A stretch of DNA of 64,000 nt from UBA8337 sp963932545. Lineage in GTDB: Bacteria; Pseudomonadota; Alphaproteobacteria; RS24. The DNA lies in contig CAWVRH010000001.1 in assembly GCA_963932545.1 (NCBI GenBank), positions 62,001 through 126,000 of the forward strand, written 5' to 3'. The notes under the pieces were generated by a model, which saw only the letters and a program-made list of their open reading frames with translations, had not been told where the DNA came from and ran no database searches. The translations under genes were made by a program, and so were the position numbers. Shown piece after piece: positions 9,169 through 17,455 of this stretch; position 1 is the first letter of the stretch; each line of letters begins with the position of its first letter.

Positions 9169-9801
9169 ATGCGAGACATCTTGCGTAATTATGTAACCCA
9201 TACCAGCGTTCAAATGCTGTTTTTGGCACTTGCCATCAGCCTTTATGTGGCAACCACGCAGGCGCTTTGGCAGCATTGGCCTTGGGCGGTTTTGGTGATT
9301 GTCTCTGCGCCTTTTTTTGAATGGGTCACGCATAAATATACGCTGCATCGCGACCTCACGGATAAGCCAGGTTTCTGGCGTGATTATCAAATTCGGTTGC
9401 ACCACGGCCATCATCTGTATCCCGAACGCCGCGACCTGCAATTCGCACCCACCAGCGCCATCCTCCTTATGTTCGTCCAACTCTATGCCAGCTATGCGCT
9501 GATGATTTATCTGGTCGGGCAACCGCAAGAGGCCGTTTGGGTGCCGCTGCTGGCCTCTGTGGCTTATTATCTGGTCTATGAATGGACGCATTTGGCGCAT
9601 CACACGCAAAGCTATAAGCCGATAACCAAATGGGGAGCGAGTTTGCGCGAGGCGCATATGCGCCATCATTTTCACAATGAAAACTATAATTGGGGTATCA
9701 CCAATGGGCTTGGCGATGTGCTGCTTGGCACTTGGAAAACCACCAAGGATGTCCCCAAAAGCCCGACCGCCAAAAAATTATCTGGCTTCGATGGAGCGTA
9801 A
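9169..9801 (+). CDS. Sterol desaturase / fatty-acid hydroxylase family membrane protein
   Basis: A 210-residue membrane protein with the multi-histidine pattern of the fatty-acid hydroxylase superfamily: HKYTLHRD, LHHGHHLYP, HLAHHTQ and MRHHFH followed by NYNWGI. Hydrophobic pairs flank the clusters. Relatives are di-iron oxygenases acting on sterols, sphingolipids or carotenoids (beta-carotene hydroxylase type). The start at 9169 has CGGAGA about 6 nt upstream. The next gene begins 3 nt after the stop, so it is in the same operon as the sugar oxidoreductases, although its chemistry does not obviously fit theirs. A long opposite-strand frame over this gene is a shadow. Confidence 0.8.
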   Translation: MRDILRNYVTHTSVQMLFLALAISLYVATTQALWQHWPWAVLVIVSAPFFEWVTHKYTLHRDLTDKPGFWRDYQIRLHHGHHLYPERRDLQFAPTSAILLMFVQLYASYALMIYLVGQPQEAVWVPLLASVAYYLVYEWTHLAHHTQSYKPITKWGASLREAHMRHHFHNENYNWGITNGLGDVLLGTWKTTKDVPKSPTAKKLSGFDGA

Positions 9802-9804
9802 GGC

Positions 9805-10869
9805 ATGACTGATTTAAATATTGGCATCATCGGCGCTGGGCTGATGGGCCATGAGCATATTCAAAACTTCAACTTGTTAGACGGTGCCCGCATCGCGGCC
9901 ATCGCCGACACCAACGCACCCATGCTGGCCAAAGCGCTAGAGCTGAGCGACACAGATGCCCGCACCAGCCATGATTATGAAAGCCTGCTCAGCGATGACA
10001 GCCTCGATGCGCTGGTTATTGCGACGCCAAATTTTCATCACATCGACGTATTGCAAGCCGCCCTTAGCACCGGAAAACCGATATTATGCGAGAAGCCGCT
10101 TTGCACCACATTGGCCGATACCGCACAAGTGATGCAGCAAGTGGCGCGCGATAAGCTAACCTTTCAAGTCGGCATGGAATATCGCTTTAAGCCCGCTTTG
10201 GCCGATATGATTGGCCGCGTCGAGCGTGGCGATATCGGCAAAGTTCATATGCTATCTATCCGCGAGCATCGGTTTCCATTCCTGCCTAAAGTCGACGACT
10301 GGAACCGCTTTAACGCCAATACGGGTGGCACATTGGTGGAGAAATGTTGCCATTTTTTCGACCTGATGCGGCTCATCATCGGCAGCGAACCCGTCGGCGT
10401 CGTGGCCTCGGCTGGCCAAAACGTCAACCATATGAATGAGAGTTACGATGGCCACACGCCCGATATTTGGGACAATGGCTATGTCGTGTTCGACTTCGAA
10501 AACGGCGCCCGCGCCATGCTCGACCTTTGCATGTTCGCAGAGGGCTCGCGCCATTCCGAAGAGCTGGCCGCCATGGGCGATAAGGCCAAGGTGGAATGCC
10601 TATTGCCGCAAAACATAGTAACCCACGGACATAGAGACACATGGGCAGTCGATAAAACCGACATTCACGTGCCGGAGGAAATTTTAAACGCGGGCTATCA
10701 CTCCGGCGCCACCTATCATCAGAACCAAGCGTTTTTGGCTTCGGTGCGGGGTGACGCGGAAGTTGTGGTCACCGCCGAGGACGGCCATCGCGCCGTGGCC
10801 ATGGGCGTCGCCGCACAAATGGCGGCGCGTGAAAAACGCCGCGTAGACATGACGGAGCTAGGACTATGA
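9805..10869 (+). CDS. Gfo/Idh/MocA family oxidoreductase (possible NAD-dependent glycosidase)
   Basis: A 354-residue enzyme with an N-terminal Rossmann motif IGIIGAGLMG, the LCEKPL signature near residue 95, and a C-terminal domain opening with GGTLVEKCCHFFDL. Most relatives oxidise sugars or inositols with NAD(P). A minority are NAD-dependent glycosidases (GH109 and, from recent work on sulfoquinovose, GH188). Neither function can be decided here by motif. Context is suggestive: its TGA overlaps the ATG of an aldo/keto reductase, followed by an SsuD-like monooxygenase and a sugar kinase. Confidence 0.83.
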   Translation: MTDLNIGIIGAGLMGHEHIQNFNLLDGARIAAIADTNAPMLAKALELSDTDARTSHDYESLLSDDSLDALVIATPNFHHIDVLQAALSTGKPILCEKPLCTTLADTAQVMQQVARDKLTFQVGMEYRFKPALADMIGRVERGDIGKVHMLSIREHRFPFLPKVDDWNRFNANTGGTLVEKCCHFFDLMRLIIGSEPVGVVASAGQNVNHMNESYDGHTPDIWDNGYVVFDFENGARAMLDLCMFAEGSRHSEELAAMGDKAKVECLLPQNIVTHGHRDTWAVDKTDIHVPEEILNAGYHSGATYHQNQAFLASVRGDAEVVVTAEDGHRAVAMGVAAQMAAREKRRVDMTELGL

Positions 10870-11780
10870 ACACAATCGGTGCAGAGGAAAACTTAGTTGA
10901 TGGCACGCCGCGCCTATTGGGCGACACGCCGGTGGGCGCTGTGGGCTTTGGCTGTTGGCGCTTGGTCGGCGACGATGTTGTGCAGGCCACGACCCGCATT
11001 GAAACGGCGCTCGATTGCGCCATGACGCTTATCGATAACGCCGATGTCTATGGCCTCGATTGGGGCGGCAAGGCCTTTGGCGAAAGCGAGGTTTTGCTCG
11101 GCAAAGTGCTAGCTGCGACGCCCAATTTGCGCCACCGCATGGTGTTGGCCAGCAAAGGGAGCATTATTCCGGGCGTACCCTATGTCGCCAATGCCACCTA
11201 TTTAAGCGCTGCTGTCGACGCCTCTTTGGCGCGTTTGCAAAGCGAGCATATCGACCTTTATCAAATTCACCGGCCGGATATGTTCACCCATCCTGGCGAG
11301 ACCGCCGCCGCTTTAGATAGTTTGGTGCAAGCGGGAAAAATTGGCATGGTTGGCGTTTCGAATTACACCAAAGCCCAAACAGACGCCTTGCGCCATTTCC
11401 TCAAAGCGCCGCTGGTTAGCGTGCAGTCGCAATATTCGCTGAGCCATTTGCAACCTTTGCGCGATGGCACTTTAGATGACTGCATGCGCCAAGACACGGC
11501 GTTTTTGGCTTGGTCTCCCCTCGGCGGAGGCAGCCTTATGGGGCCCGATGTGGCGCCTGCGCTTGGCGAATTACTCGACACATTGGCGACCCGCGAAGCC
11601 ACAGACCGCGCGGGCATCGCCCTTGCTTTCGTTTTGGCGCATCCGTCTAAACCCGTGGCGCTCCTCGGATCGCAGTCGGTAGAGCGAATGAAACTTGCGC
11701 AAAAAGCCACCGAGCTTTCGTTGACACGCAAGGACATCTACGCCCTCATAGAGGCCGCTGAAGGTGTGCCCCTTCCCTAA
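10866..11780 (+). CDS. Aldo/keto reductase
   Basis: 304 residues forming a TIM-barrel AKR. The catalytic tetrad is intact: Asp in TLIDNAD, Tyr in DVYGLD, Lys in LASKGS and His in QIHRPDM. The substrate is a carbonyl compound reduced with NAD(P)H, or the reverse. It overlaps the upstream Gfo/Idh gene by ATGA and is followed 21 nt later by the flavin monooxygenase. In the sulfoquinovose monooxygenase route an AKR (SmoB) reduces 6-oxo-glucose to glucose; that role is a hypothesis here. The protein is shorter than the AKR half of the 4648-6627 fusion plus its linker, but has the same fold. Confidence 0.86.
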   Translation: MNTIGAEENLVDGTPRLLGDTPVGAVGFGCWRLVGDDVVQATTRIETALDCAMTLIDNADVYGLDWGGKAFGESEVLLGKVLAATPNLRHRMVLASKGSIIPGVPYVANATYLSAAVDASLARLQSEHIDLYQIHRPDMFTHPGETAAALDSLVQAGKIGMVGVSNYTKAQTDALRHFLKAPLVSVQSQYSLSHLQPLRDGTLDDCMRQDTAFLAWSPLGGGSLMGPDVAPALGELLDTLATREATDRAGIALAFVLAHPSKPVALLGSQSVERMKLAQKATELSLTRKDIYALIEAAEGVPLP

Positions 11781-11801
11781 TCATTTGCCAAAGGAGCCGA
11801 T

Positions 11802-12896
11802 ATGACCGCCCTGCCTCAAGCTGAAATAAGTTGGTTTTCCGCTCTTTGCGACGATGATTACCAATTTTTGGGCGTCGAAGACCCGAGCCTGAAAGCCAGT
11901 TGGCCGCATTGTCGCGACATCGCCCAGAGCGCCGATAAAAACGGTTTCGACAATATTCTTCTGCCATCTGGCTATAGCCTCGGCATGGATAGCTTTGCTT
12001 TCGCGGGCGGCATTGCGCCCCTTCTGGAGCAAATGCGGTTACTTGTGGCCGTGCGCTGTGGCGAGATGTGGGTGCCGCAATTGGCCCGCCAGCTTGCTAC
12101 CCTTGACCAAATGTTGAACGGGCGCCTGACGATTAATATTATTTCGTCTGACCTTCCCGGCCAAACCCTCGAAGGGCGCGCGCGCTATCAACGCACGCGC
12201 GAGACTATGCAGGCCTTGCGCCAATTTTTAAATGGCCAAGCGGTGCAAATGGATGGCGAGTTCGTGCAGCTCGATTTAGAGCCACCACGCATGGGCACGG
12301 TGTCGGGCAAAAGCCCGCCGTTTTACTTTGGCGGCCTGTCCCCCCCCGCCTGCGATGTAGCCGCTGCCGAGGCCGATGTGTTTCTCATGTGGCCAGACAC
12401 AATGGAAAAAGTAAAAGCCGTGTTGGACGACATGAAGGCGCGCGCCAAAACCTATAACCGCACGTTGAAATATGGCTATCGGGCGCATGTGATTGTGCGC
12501 GAAACCGAGGCGCAAGCGCGCGATGCTGCCGACCTATTGGTCAGTCGCCTAGACGATAAAATTGGCGAAGACATTCGCAACCGTTCGCTCGATAGCGCTT
12601 CGGTTGGGGTGCGCCGACAAGCGGAGATGCGCGAAGCCGCCAATGCCGCCGGTAGCGGTGATTATGTCGAAGATAACCTATGGACGGGCGTTGGCCGCGC
12701 GCGCTCTGGCTGTGGCGCGGCTATTGTGGGCGATCCGGATCAGGTTTTGGCCAAGCTCAATGCCTATCGAGAGTTAGGTATTGAAAGCTTTATTCTGTCG
12801 GGGTATCCGCACCGCGACGAGTGCGATTTATTTGCCAAGTACGTGCTGCCGCAAATCAACCATGGCCCCCTAACCTTCGACACGACGGAGGCCTAA
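11802..12896 (+). CDS. SsuD-like FMNH2-dependent monooxygenase
   Basis: 364 residues of the LLM-class flavin monooxygenases, closest to alkanesulfonate monooxygenase SsuD. Active-site residues of SsuD can be aligned: Arg227 and His229 (GYRAHVIVRET), Arg301 (GVGRARSG), Tyr335 and His337 (LSGYPHRDE). Two substrate-side SsuD positions differ: His11 corresponds to Cys16, and Cys54 to Leu60. The family cleaves C-S bonds of sulfonates to aldehyde plus sulfite with FMNH2 and O2; the changes suggest a substrate other than simple alkanesulfonates. No flavin reductase is adjacent. AAGGAG lies 5 nt upstream. A run of eight C (12340-12347) lies inside the gene. Confidence 0.86.
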   Translation: MTALPQAEISWFSALCDDDYQFLGVEDPSLKASWPHCRDIAQSADKNGFDNILLPSGYSLGMDSFAFAGGIAPLLEQMRLLVAVRCGEMWVPQLARQLATLDQMLNGRLTINIISSDLPGQTLEGRARYQRTRETMQALRQFLNGQAVQMDGEFVQLDLEPPRMGTVSGKSPPFYFGGLSPPACDVAAAEADVFLMWPDTMEKVKAVLDDMKARAKTYNRTLKYGYRAHVIVRETEAQARDAADLLVSRLDDKIGEDIRNRSLDSASVGVRRQAEMREAANAAGSGDYVEDNLWTGVGRARSGCGAAIVGDPDQVLAKLNAYRELGIESFILSGYPHRDECDLFAKYVLPQINHGPLTFDTTEA

Positions 12897-13790
12897 ATGA
12901 GATTTGGATTAGACCTCGGCGGTACGAAAATGGAAGCCATTGTGATGGATGGCGCAGGCGAAATTATTTGGCGCCAACGCGCACCAACGCCAGCCAGCGA
13001 CTATACAAATATTGTGCAAACCATCGGCGATCTTGTTGCGGCTGGCGAAGCTGAAGTTGGGGAAACCGTGAGCGTGGGCATTGGCATGCCGGGTTCGCTG
13101 TCGCCCAAAACCGGATGGGTTCGAAACTCCAATACGCAAAGCCTGAACGGCCAACCGTTGCGCCAAGACCTAGAAGCACGCCTTGGGCGCGAGGTGCGGC
13201 TAGCCAATGACGCCAATTGCTTTACTTTGTCAGAGGCCACCGATGGTGCAGGACAAGGTGCCCAATCGGTTTTCGGGGTCATTTTGGGCACTGGCTGCGG
13301 CGGCGGGTTGGTTATCTCTGGCGATTTACAAAATGGCGTTAACGGCGTTGGTGGCGAATGGGGACACAACCCTTTGGCCGCCCCCACGGCCGAGGAAGTG
13401 CCGGGGCCTCCGTGTTATTGTGGTCGCCATGGCTGCAATGAAGTTTGGATATCTGGCTCTGGTTTTGCCCGAGACCATAATTTGATGAACCGGGAAGCCC
13501 TCACCAGTGAAGCGATTATCGCCAGCGACACCCCCGCCGCAAAGGCCAGCTTTGAGCGCTTATGCGACCGCCTCGCGCGCGCTTTAGGGGCTGTCATTAA
13601 TTTGGTCGACCCAGAAGTCATCGTCTTGGGCGGCGGCTTGTCGAATGTCGATGCGCTCTACCAAAGATTGCCGGAAATCTGGGATGCGTATATATTCTCA
13701 GACGTGATTGAAACGCAAGTGAAGAAAAATCAACATGGCGATAGCAGTGGCGTAAGAGGTGCCGCTTGGCTTTGGCCGAATAAGGCTTAA
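12897..13790 (+). CDS. ROK family sugar kinase
   Basis: 297 residues with ROK landmarks: phosphate-binding GLDLGGTKMEA at the N-terminus, GIGMPGSL, the catalytic Asp in ANDANCF, GTGCGGGLV and GGEWGHNPL, then the zinc site CYCGRHGCNE. It phosphorylates a hexose, most likely glucose or fructose, with ATP. The ATG directly follows the stop of the monooxygenase, so expression is coupled. In the proposed pathway it would trap the sugar released by the upstream enzymes. There is no helix-turn-helix domain, so it is a kinase rather than a ROK repressor. Confidence 0.9.
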   Translation: MRFGLDLGGTKMEAIVMDGAGEIIWRQRAPTPASDYTNIVQTIGDLVAAGEAEVGETVSVGIGMPGSLSPKTGWVRNSNTQSLNGQPLRQDLEARLGREVRLANDANCFTLSEATDGAGQGAQSVFGVILGTGCGGGLVISGDLQNGVNGVGGEWGHNPLAAPTAEEVPGPPCYCGRHGCNEVWISGSGFARDHNLMNREALTSEAIIASDTPAAKASFERLCDRLARALGAVINLVDPEVIVLGGGLSNVDALYQRLPEIWDAYIFSDVIETQVKKNQHGDSSGVRGAAWLWPNKA

Positions 13791-13840
13791 AAAGAGGCTC
13801 GCAAAAGCCATACTTTGAGAGACCGTGAGGAATAAAGATT

Positions 13841-14245
13841 ATGTTTAGTGAAATCCTGCCCAGCGCCGCTTATGAAGCCCTGCAAAAAGACGCCGACGCG
13901 CAGCTTATCGACTGCCGCTCGATGGCCGAATGGAACCTCATCGGCACGCCAGACTTAAGTCCGATTGGCAAGCAAGTCGCGTGTCTGGAATGGCAAAGCG
14001 TCGAGGGTCAACGCAACGAAGCCTTTTGCAGCAAAGTCATTGAACATATTGACAAAGCGACCTCTATTTATGTGATTTGCCGCTCGGGCGCGCGCTCTGC
14101 CGCTGCCTGCCAAGCTTTGGCAGAGGCAGGGTTTACCAGCCTGTTTAACGTGACCGGCGGCTTTGAAGGCAACCCAGATTTGCAAGGCCATCGCGGTAGC
14201 CAAGAAGGCTGGAAGTTTGAGGGGTTACCCTGGCGTCAGCCTTAA
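13841..14245 (+). CDS. Rhodanese-domain protein
   Basis: A 134-residue single rhodanese domain with the active-site Cys80 in VICRSGARSA and the helix CQALAEAGF after it. Such proteins carry persulfide sulfur, for example from thiosulfate to an acceptor; the sulfur donor cannot be inferred. It lies 50 nt downstream of the kinase and may be an independent unit, since GAGG at about 13825 gives it its own ribosome site. A sulfur-handling protein directly after a putative desulfonating operon is notable. Its 3' end has been duplicated (14234-14269). Confidence 0.82.
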   Translation: MFSEILPSAAYEALQKDADAQLIDCRSMAEWNLIGTPDLSPIGKQVACLEWQSVEGQRNEAFCSKVIEHIDKATSIYVICRSGARSAAACQALAEAGFTSLFNVTGGFEGNPDLQGHRGSQEGWKFEGLPWRQP

Positions 14246-14269
14246 ATGGAGCCGTCAGCCTTAAATGGA
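14234..14269 (+). repeat. 17-bp direct repeat duplicating the end of the rhodanese gene
   Basis: CGTCAGCCTTAAATGGA occurs at 14234-14250 and again at 14253-14269, a period of 19 bp. The first copy carries the rhodanese TAA stop. The exact identity points to a recent duplication. Confidence 0.9.
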
Positions 14270-14274
14270 AAACA

Positions 14275-14302
14275 GGGATACCGACCTAAAGCCGGATATC
14301 CC
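14275..14302. terminator. Hairpin between convergent rhodanese and acyl-CoA synthetase genes
   Basis: GGGATACCG (14275-14283) can pair with CGG and TATCCC (14293-14302) with one bulged A, leaving a 9-nt loop. On the minus strand the stem is followed by TGTTTTCC. It overlaps the synthetase stop codon and could act as a weak bidirectional terminator. Confidence 0.4.
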
Positions 14303-16115
14303 CTTTATCCACTTGGCTTTGCAGATCAGCCGTCATCGCCTCTGGCGCATCCCCATCGCGGCTCAGAAGATATAAATCATCTTCCACTTCCGCGACCGAA
14401 TAAGCGGCCTTTTTCAATTTCGACTTCTGGAATTTAAACGTGCCCGTCACATCGACTTTCTGGCCGATACGAATAAACCTTGGCACCGCATAGGCAGGCA
14501 GGTTTTCGCGCATATGTTTGGCGAGGCCATCTAGGTCTAGCTTGCCCTCTTGCTTTTGCGTTAAATACAACATGCCACAACGGCCATCGCGGCCCGGCAC
14601 CGTAACCCCATAGACCACGGCATCTTCAATCTCTGGCCATTTCATAATGACGCTTTCCATTTCCGTGGTGGCTACGTTTTCACCTTGCCAACGGAACGTG
14701 TCGCCAATGCGGTCGCCAAATTGAATGTGGCCATGCTTTTGCAACACCACTAAATCGCCGGAGTTAAACCACGTATCGCCTTTTTCAAAGACATCGCGCA
14801 TGATTTTTTTCTCACTGGCTTGAGCATCTGTATAGCCGTCAAACGGGTTTTGCTCATCGATGCGCAAAATCAAAAGTCCGGTGTTGCCCGGCTTTTGTCG
14901 CTGCAAAAAGGAGTCACTCCCAACGGTCGGCGTATCCCCGTCTACGTCATAGCCAACCACCTCCCAAGCCTTGCCGTAGTTGGGCGACCAGCCAACGGTT
15001 TTGTCGAAATTAAAGATATTCACAAAACCTGTATTGGCTTCCGATGCGCCATAAAATTCGTGAATACGCGGAATGCCAAAGCGGTTTTTAAACTCCATCC
15101 AAATATCGGGACGCAAACCATTGCCCAATATTTTTTCAATATTATGAATCTTATCATTCGGCTTTTCGGGCTGCGCCAAAAGATAGCGCAATAGCTCGCC
15201 AATATAGATAAAAGCGGTCGCATTAAACTTGCGGCAATCATCGAAAAAATTACTGGCCGAAAACTTGCGGCGCATCGCCAAGGTTGCCCCGCCCGTCAAA
15301 CAAGACCCGAGCCCAACAACCAAAGCGTTCGAATGGTAGAACGGCAGCGAGCAATAATAAGTATCTTCCGGCGTTAAGGTCATCACGTTGACGCCAAATT
15401 GCATGCCCGCGCGGTAGACTTTCAAATGCGTCGTAATACTCGCCTTGGGCAAGCCAGTGGTGCCCGACGTGAAAATATAATACGTCTGCGTACCCAAAGT
15501 AAGCACTTGATCAGGAACGATATTATCGTTCGGCTGAGCCGAGATGGGCGCCATTAATTCTTCGTAGCCTGCGTGCGCCGTAGTGTTGTCGCCATCGGCA
15601 ACATACAAAAGTTTGCCTTGGTAATTGGCCTCCAGCACGTCCGAAACGCTTTCCATATTGGCCATGCACTCAGAGCCCACGATGACCAGAGATGGCTCGA
15701 TGAGGCGCAAGCTATGGGCCAAAGCTTCGTGCGTTTGGCTGGTGTTAATCATGCCGCCAATGGCACCTAGCTTGAGGCAGCCGAGAACGCTGATCAGCAG
15801 TTCAGGGCGGTTTTCGATACTAATCGCAACGCGGTCGCCATATTTAATGCCGCGAGAGCGAAAATAATGCGCTGCCTGATTGGCTTTGGCATTCAGCTCT
15901 CCCCAGCTATAGCGCTGGTCTTCAAATAGCAAAGCCGCGTCGTCGGGACGTTCGGCAGCGTGGCGCTCCAGAAACGTAATCATCGATAATTCATCGCTTG
16001 GGCGCGAGGTCATTAGCGTTTTCAAATTGCTAATCACACCTTTGCGGGACAAGAGTTTAATCAATCGGAAGATATACTTCCCAGTGGTAATTTTTTGCTC
16101 TTTAAACGCCATCAT
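14286..16115 (-). CDS. Long-chain acyl-CoA synthetase, FATP/FadD6-type
   Basis: 609 residues of the AMP-forming superfamily. Landmarks are the P-loop-like YYIFTSGTTGLPKA, the FYGASE motif and the GDTWFNSGDL hinge region with FGDRIGDTFRWQGENVAT. The spacing and the VATTEMESV and YAVPRFIR motifs match the very-long-chain acyl-CoA synthetase/fatty-acid transport protein branch rather than classical FadD. It activates fatty acids or steroid-type acids to CoA esters. An N-terminal basic/hydrophobic segment may attach it to the membrane. ATG codons at 16115 and 16112 both follow GGGAGTG. A GST gene lies 18 nt upstream in the same direction. Confidence 0.88.
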   Translation of the reverse strand: MMAFKEQKITTGKYIFRLIKLLSRKGVISNLKTLMTSRPSDELSMITFLERHAAERPDDAALLFEDQRYSWGELNAKANQAAHYFRSRGIKYGDRVAISIENRPELLISVLGCLKLGAIGGMINTSQTHEALAHSLRLIEPSLVIVGSECMANMESVSDVLEANYQGKLLYVADGDNTTAHAGYEELMAPISAQPNDNIVPDQVLTLGTQTYYIFTSGTTGLPKASITTHLKVYRAGMQFGVNVMTLTPEDTYYCSLPFYHSNALVVGLGSCLTGGATLAMRRKFSASNFFDDCRKFNATAFIYIGELLRYLLAQPEKPNDKIHNIEKILGNGLRPDIWMEFKNRFGIPRIHEFYGASEANTGFVNIFNFDKTVGWSPNYGKAWEVVGYDVDGDTPTVGSDSFLQRQKPGNTGLLILRIDEQNPFDGYTDAQASEKKIMRDVFEKGDTWFNSGDLVVLQKHGHIQFGDRIGDTFRWQGENVATTEMESVIMKWPEIEDAVVYGVTVPGRDGRCGMLYLTQKQEGKLDLDGLAKHMRENLPAYAVPRFIRIGQKVDVTGTFKFQKSKLKKAAYSVAEVEDDLYLLSRDGDAPEAMTADLQSQVDKGDIRL

Positions 16116-16133
16116 TCACTCCCAGACAGTCTT

Positions 16134-16748
16134 TTAGGTTTCAAATTCGAAAGCTTTTTGCAACGCAGGGCGTGCTTTCAGCCGCGCTGAATAAGCTTTT
16201 AGGTTTGGGTGGTCTTGCGTCACAACGCCCATGCGCTCTGCCATCATAATCGAGTGGCCTAACATGGTGTCGGCGGCGCTAAACTCGCCGGCTAAATAGT
16301 CTTTCCCTTGCAAGGCCTCTTCAACCGGTTGCAACGAACGCGCCAATAGGCGTTGCGCTTGGCCTAAGACGGTCGCATCGCGGCGCTCTTCGGGCAGTAA
16401 AATCGTATGCACCACAATCGTATTAATCGGCGGCATTACCATGCCTTCGCAATAATGAAACCACTGCAAATAATCCGGAAAATTTGGCGCTTCAGGGGCT
16501 GGCTTCAGCCCGCCATTTTTGTGTCGCTCAAGAATATAGTCGGCAATGGCGCCGCTCTCGTAAATCATCACATCGCCATCTTCCAACACTGGAATACGAC
16601 CCAATGGGTGGCGCGCTTTATGGTCATCTGACTTTAGGTCTTTGGGATGAAAATCCATCCGGTTCAGCTCGTAAGGCAGGCCCAATTCTTCTAGCAGCCA
16701 AAGCGAACGCACGGCGCGCGAATTAGGGGCAAAATGTAAGGTTAACAT
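16134..16748 (-). CDS. Glutathione S-transferase
   Basis: 204 residues with a thioredoxin-like N-terminal domain (LTLHFAPNSRAVRSLWLLEE) and an all-helical C-terminal domain containing LAGEFSAADTMLGHS, the GST N-capping region. The family conjugates glutathione to electrophiles or acts as an isomerase. The WLLEELGLPYEL signature is shared with the GST at 29062-29748, so the two are paralogues of one subfamily. GGAGG precedes the ATG. It is probably cotranscribed with the acyl-CoA synthetase, since only 18 nt separate them. Confidence 0.87.
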   Translation of the reverse strand: MLTLHFAPNSRAVRSLWLLEELGLPYELNRMDFHPKDLKSDDHKARHPLGRIPVLEDGDVMIYESGAIADYILERHKNGGLKPAPEAPNFPDYLQWFHYCEGMVMPPINTIVVHTILLPEERRDATVLGQAQRLLARSLQPVEEALQGKDYLAGEFSAADTMLGHSIMMAERMGVVTQDHPNLKAYSARLKARPALQKAFEFET

Positions 16749-16828
16749 CCGGTTTTCCTCCCGTTAAAGCGGCGTATCCAAGCCAGACTGTCGCATTGGA
16801 TAGATAATAAGTCCATAAAAACCGCGCC

Positions 16829-16851
16829 AAAAAGAGCGCAAAACTAGCGCT
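16829..16851 (-). terminator. Rho-independent terminator after the AlkB gene
   Basis: Reading the minus strand, AGCGC, a 7-nt loop and GCGCT form a stem followed by CTTTTT. It covers the AlkB stop codon and separates that gene from the downstream GST gene. The stem is short. Confidence 0.55.
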
Positions 16852-17455
16852 TTTCTGTCGCATGGCGCCGAAATGTTAAATTAATCCGTGCCCCTTTCAC
16901 ACGCCGCATGGGCGGCAGGGCGTGGTGCCAATGGTCTTGCGTTGGTGGCCGCATAATTAGCAGGCTGCCATGCGCCAGCTCAATTTCGCATTTTTGCTTA
17001 TCTTGCTGATGACGAAACAAAAACCGGCGCGCCTCGCCCAAGGATACCGAAGCAATAGCGCCGTTTGGATGCAATTCTTTTTCATCATCCGAGTGCCAAG
17101 CCATGCCCTCCTCGCCAGAATGATAAAGGTTAAGCAGGCAACAATTGAACCTATCGCCACTGAGCGCCTCGACCTTCGCTTTTAGCTCCACGAGGGCAGG
17201 CGTCCACGGCTGCGCAATTTTGGTGTTATGCGAATAAGTATAGGCATACGGGTCATCGCCATGCCATGCCACCGCGCGTTTGGTGAGGATATCCCGGCCA
17301 TAAAGCTTCACGCGGTCGCGTTGCCAATCGATCTCTTGGTGCAAGCGTTGATAGAAGTCATCGGCCTCGCGTTCGGCCAATAGACTTTCGAAATAGCGGC
17401 TATCGCCATCGCGTGGTAGCAAATTAGGTGGGCTTGTTGGGGCAAATAAATCCAT
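16844..17455 (-). CDS. AlkB-like 2-oxoglutarate/Fe(II) dioxygenase
   Basis: 203 residues matching the AlkB family, closest in style to the ALKBH2/3 group. The iron ligands His121 and Asp123 lie in WHSDDE, the second His is His178 in HHALPP, and the 2-oxoglutarate-binding Arg190 and Arg196 are in RINLTFRR. LLNLYHSGEEGMAWHSDDE is the typical core. It would oxidatively remove methyl groups from alkylated bases in DNA or RNA. The ATG overlaps the stop of the upstream membrane-protein gene by 1 nt, and a terminator-like hairpin covers its own stop. Confidence 0.88.
   Translation of the reverse strand: MDLFAPTSPPNLLPRDGDSRYFESLLAEREADDFYQRLHQEIDWQRDRVKLYGRDILTKRAVAWHGDDPYAYTYSHNTKIAQPWTPALVELKAKVEALSGDRFNCCLLNLYHSGEEGMAWHSDDEKELHPNGAIASVSLGEARRFLFRHQQDKQKCEIELAHGSLLIMRPPTQDHWHHALPPMRRVKGARINLTFRRHATEKR

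Noticed and set aside
9121..9675. 184-residue open frame on the minus strand
   Set aside because: It lies wholly opposite the His-rich hydroxylase gene. Its His/Arg/Met-rich composition is what the reverse of that gene gives, with no domain.
14246..14437. 63-residue frame after the rhodanese gene
   Set aside because: It starts in the duplicated tail and runs opposite to the acyl-CoA synthetase coding sequence.
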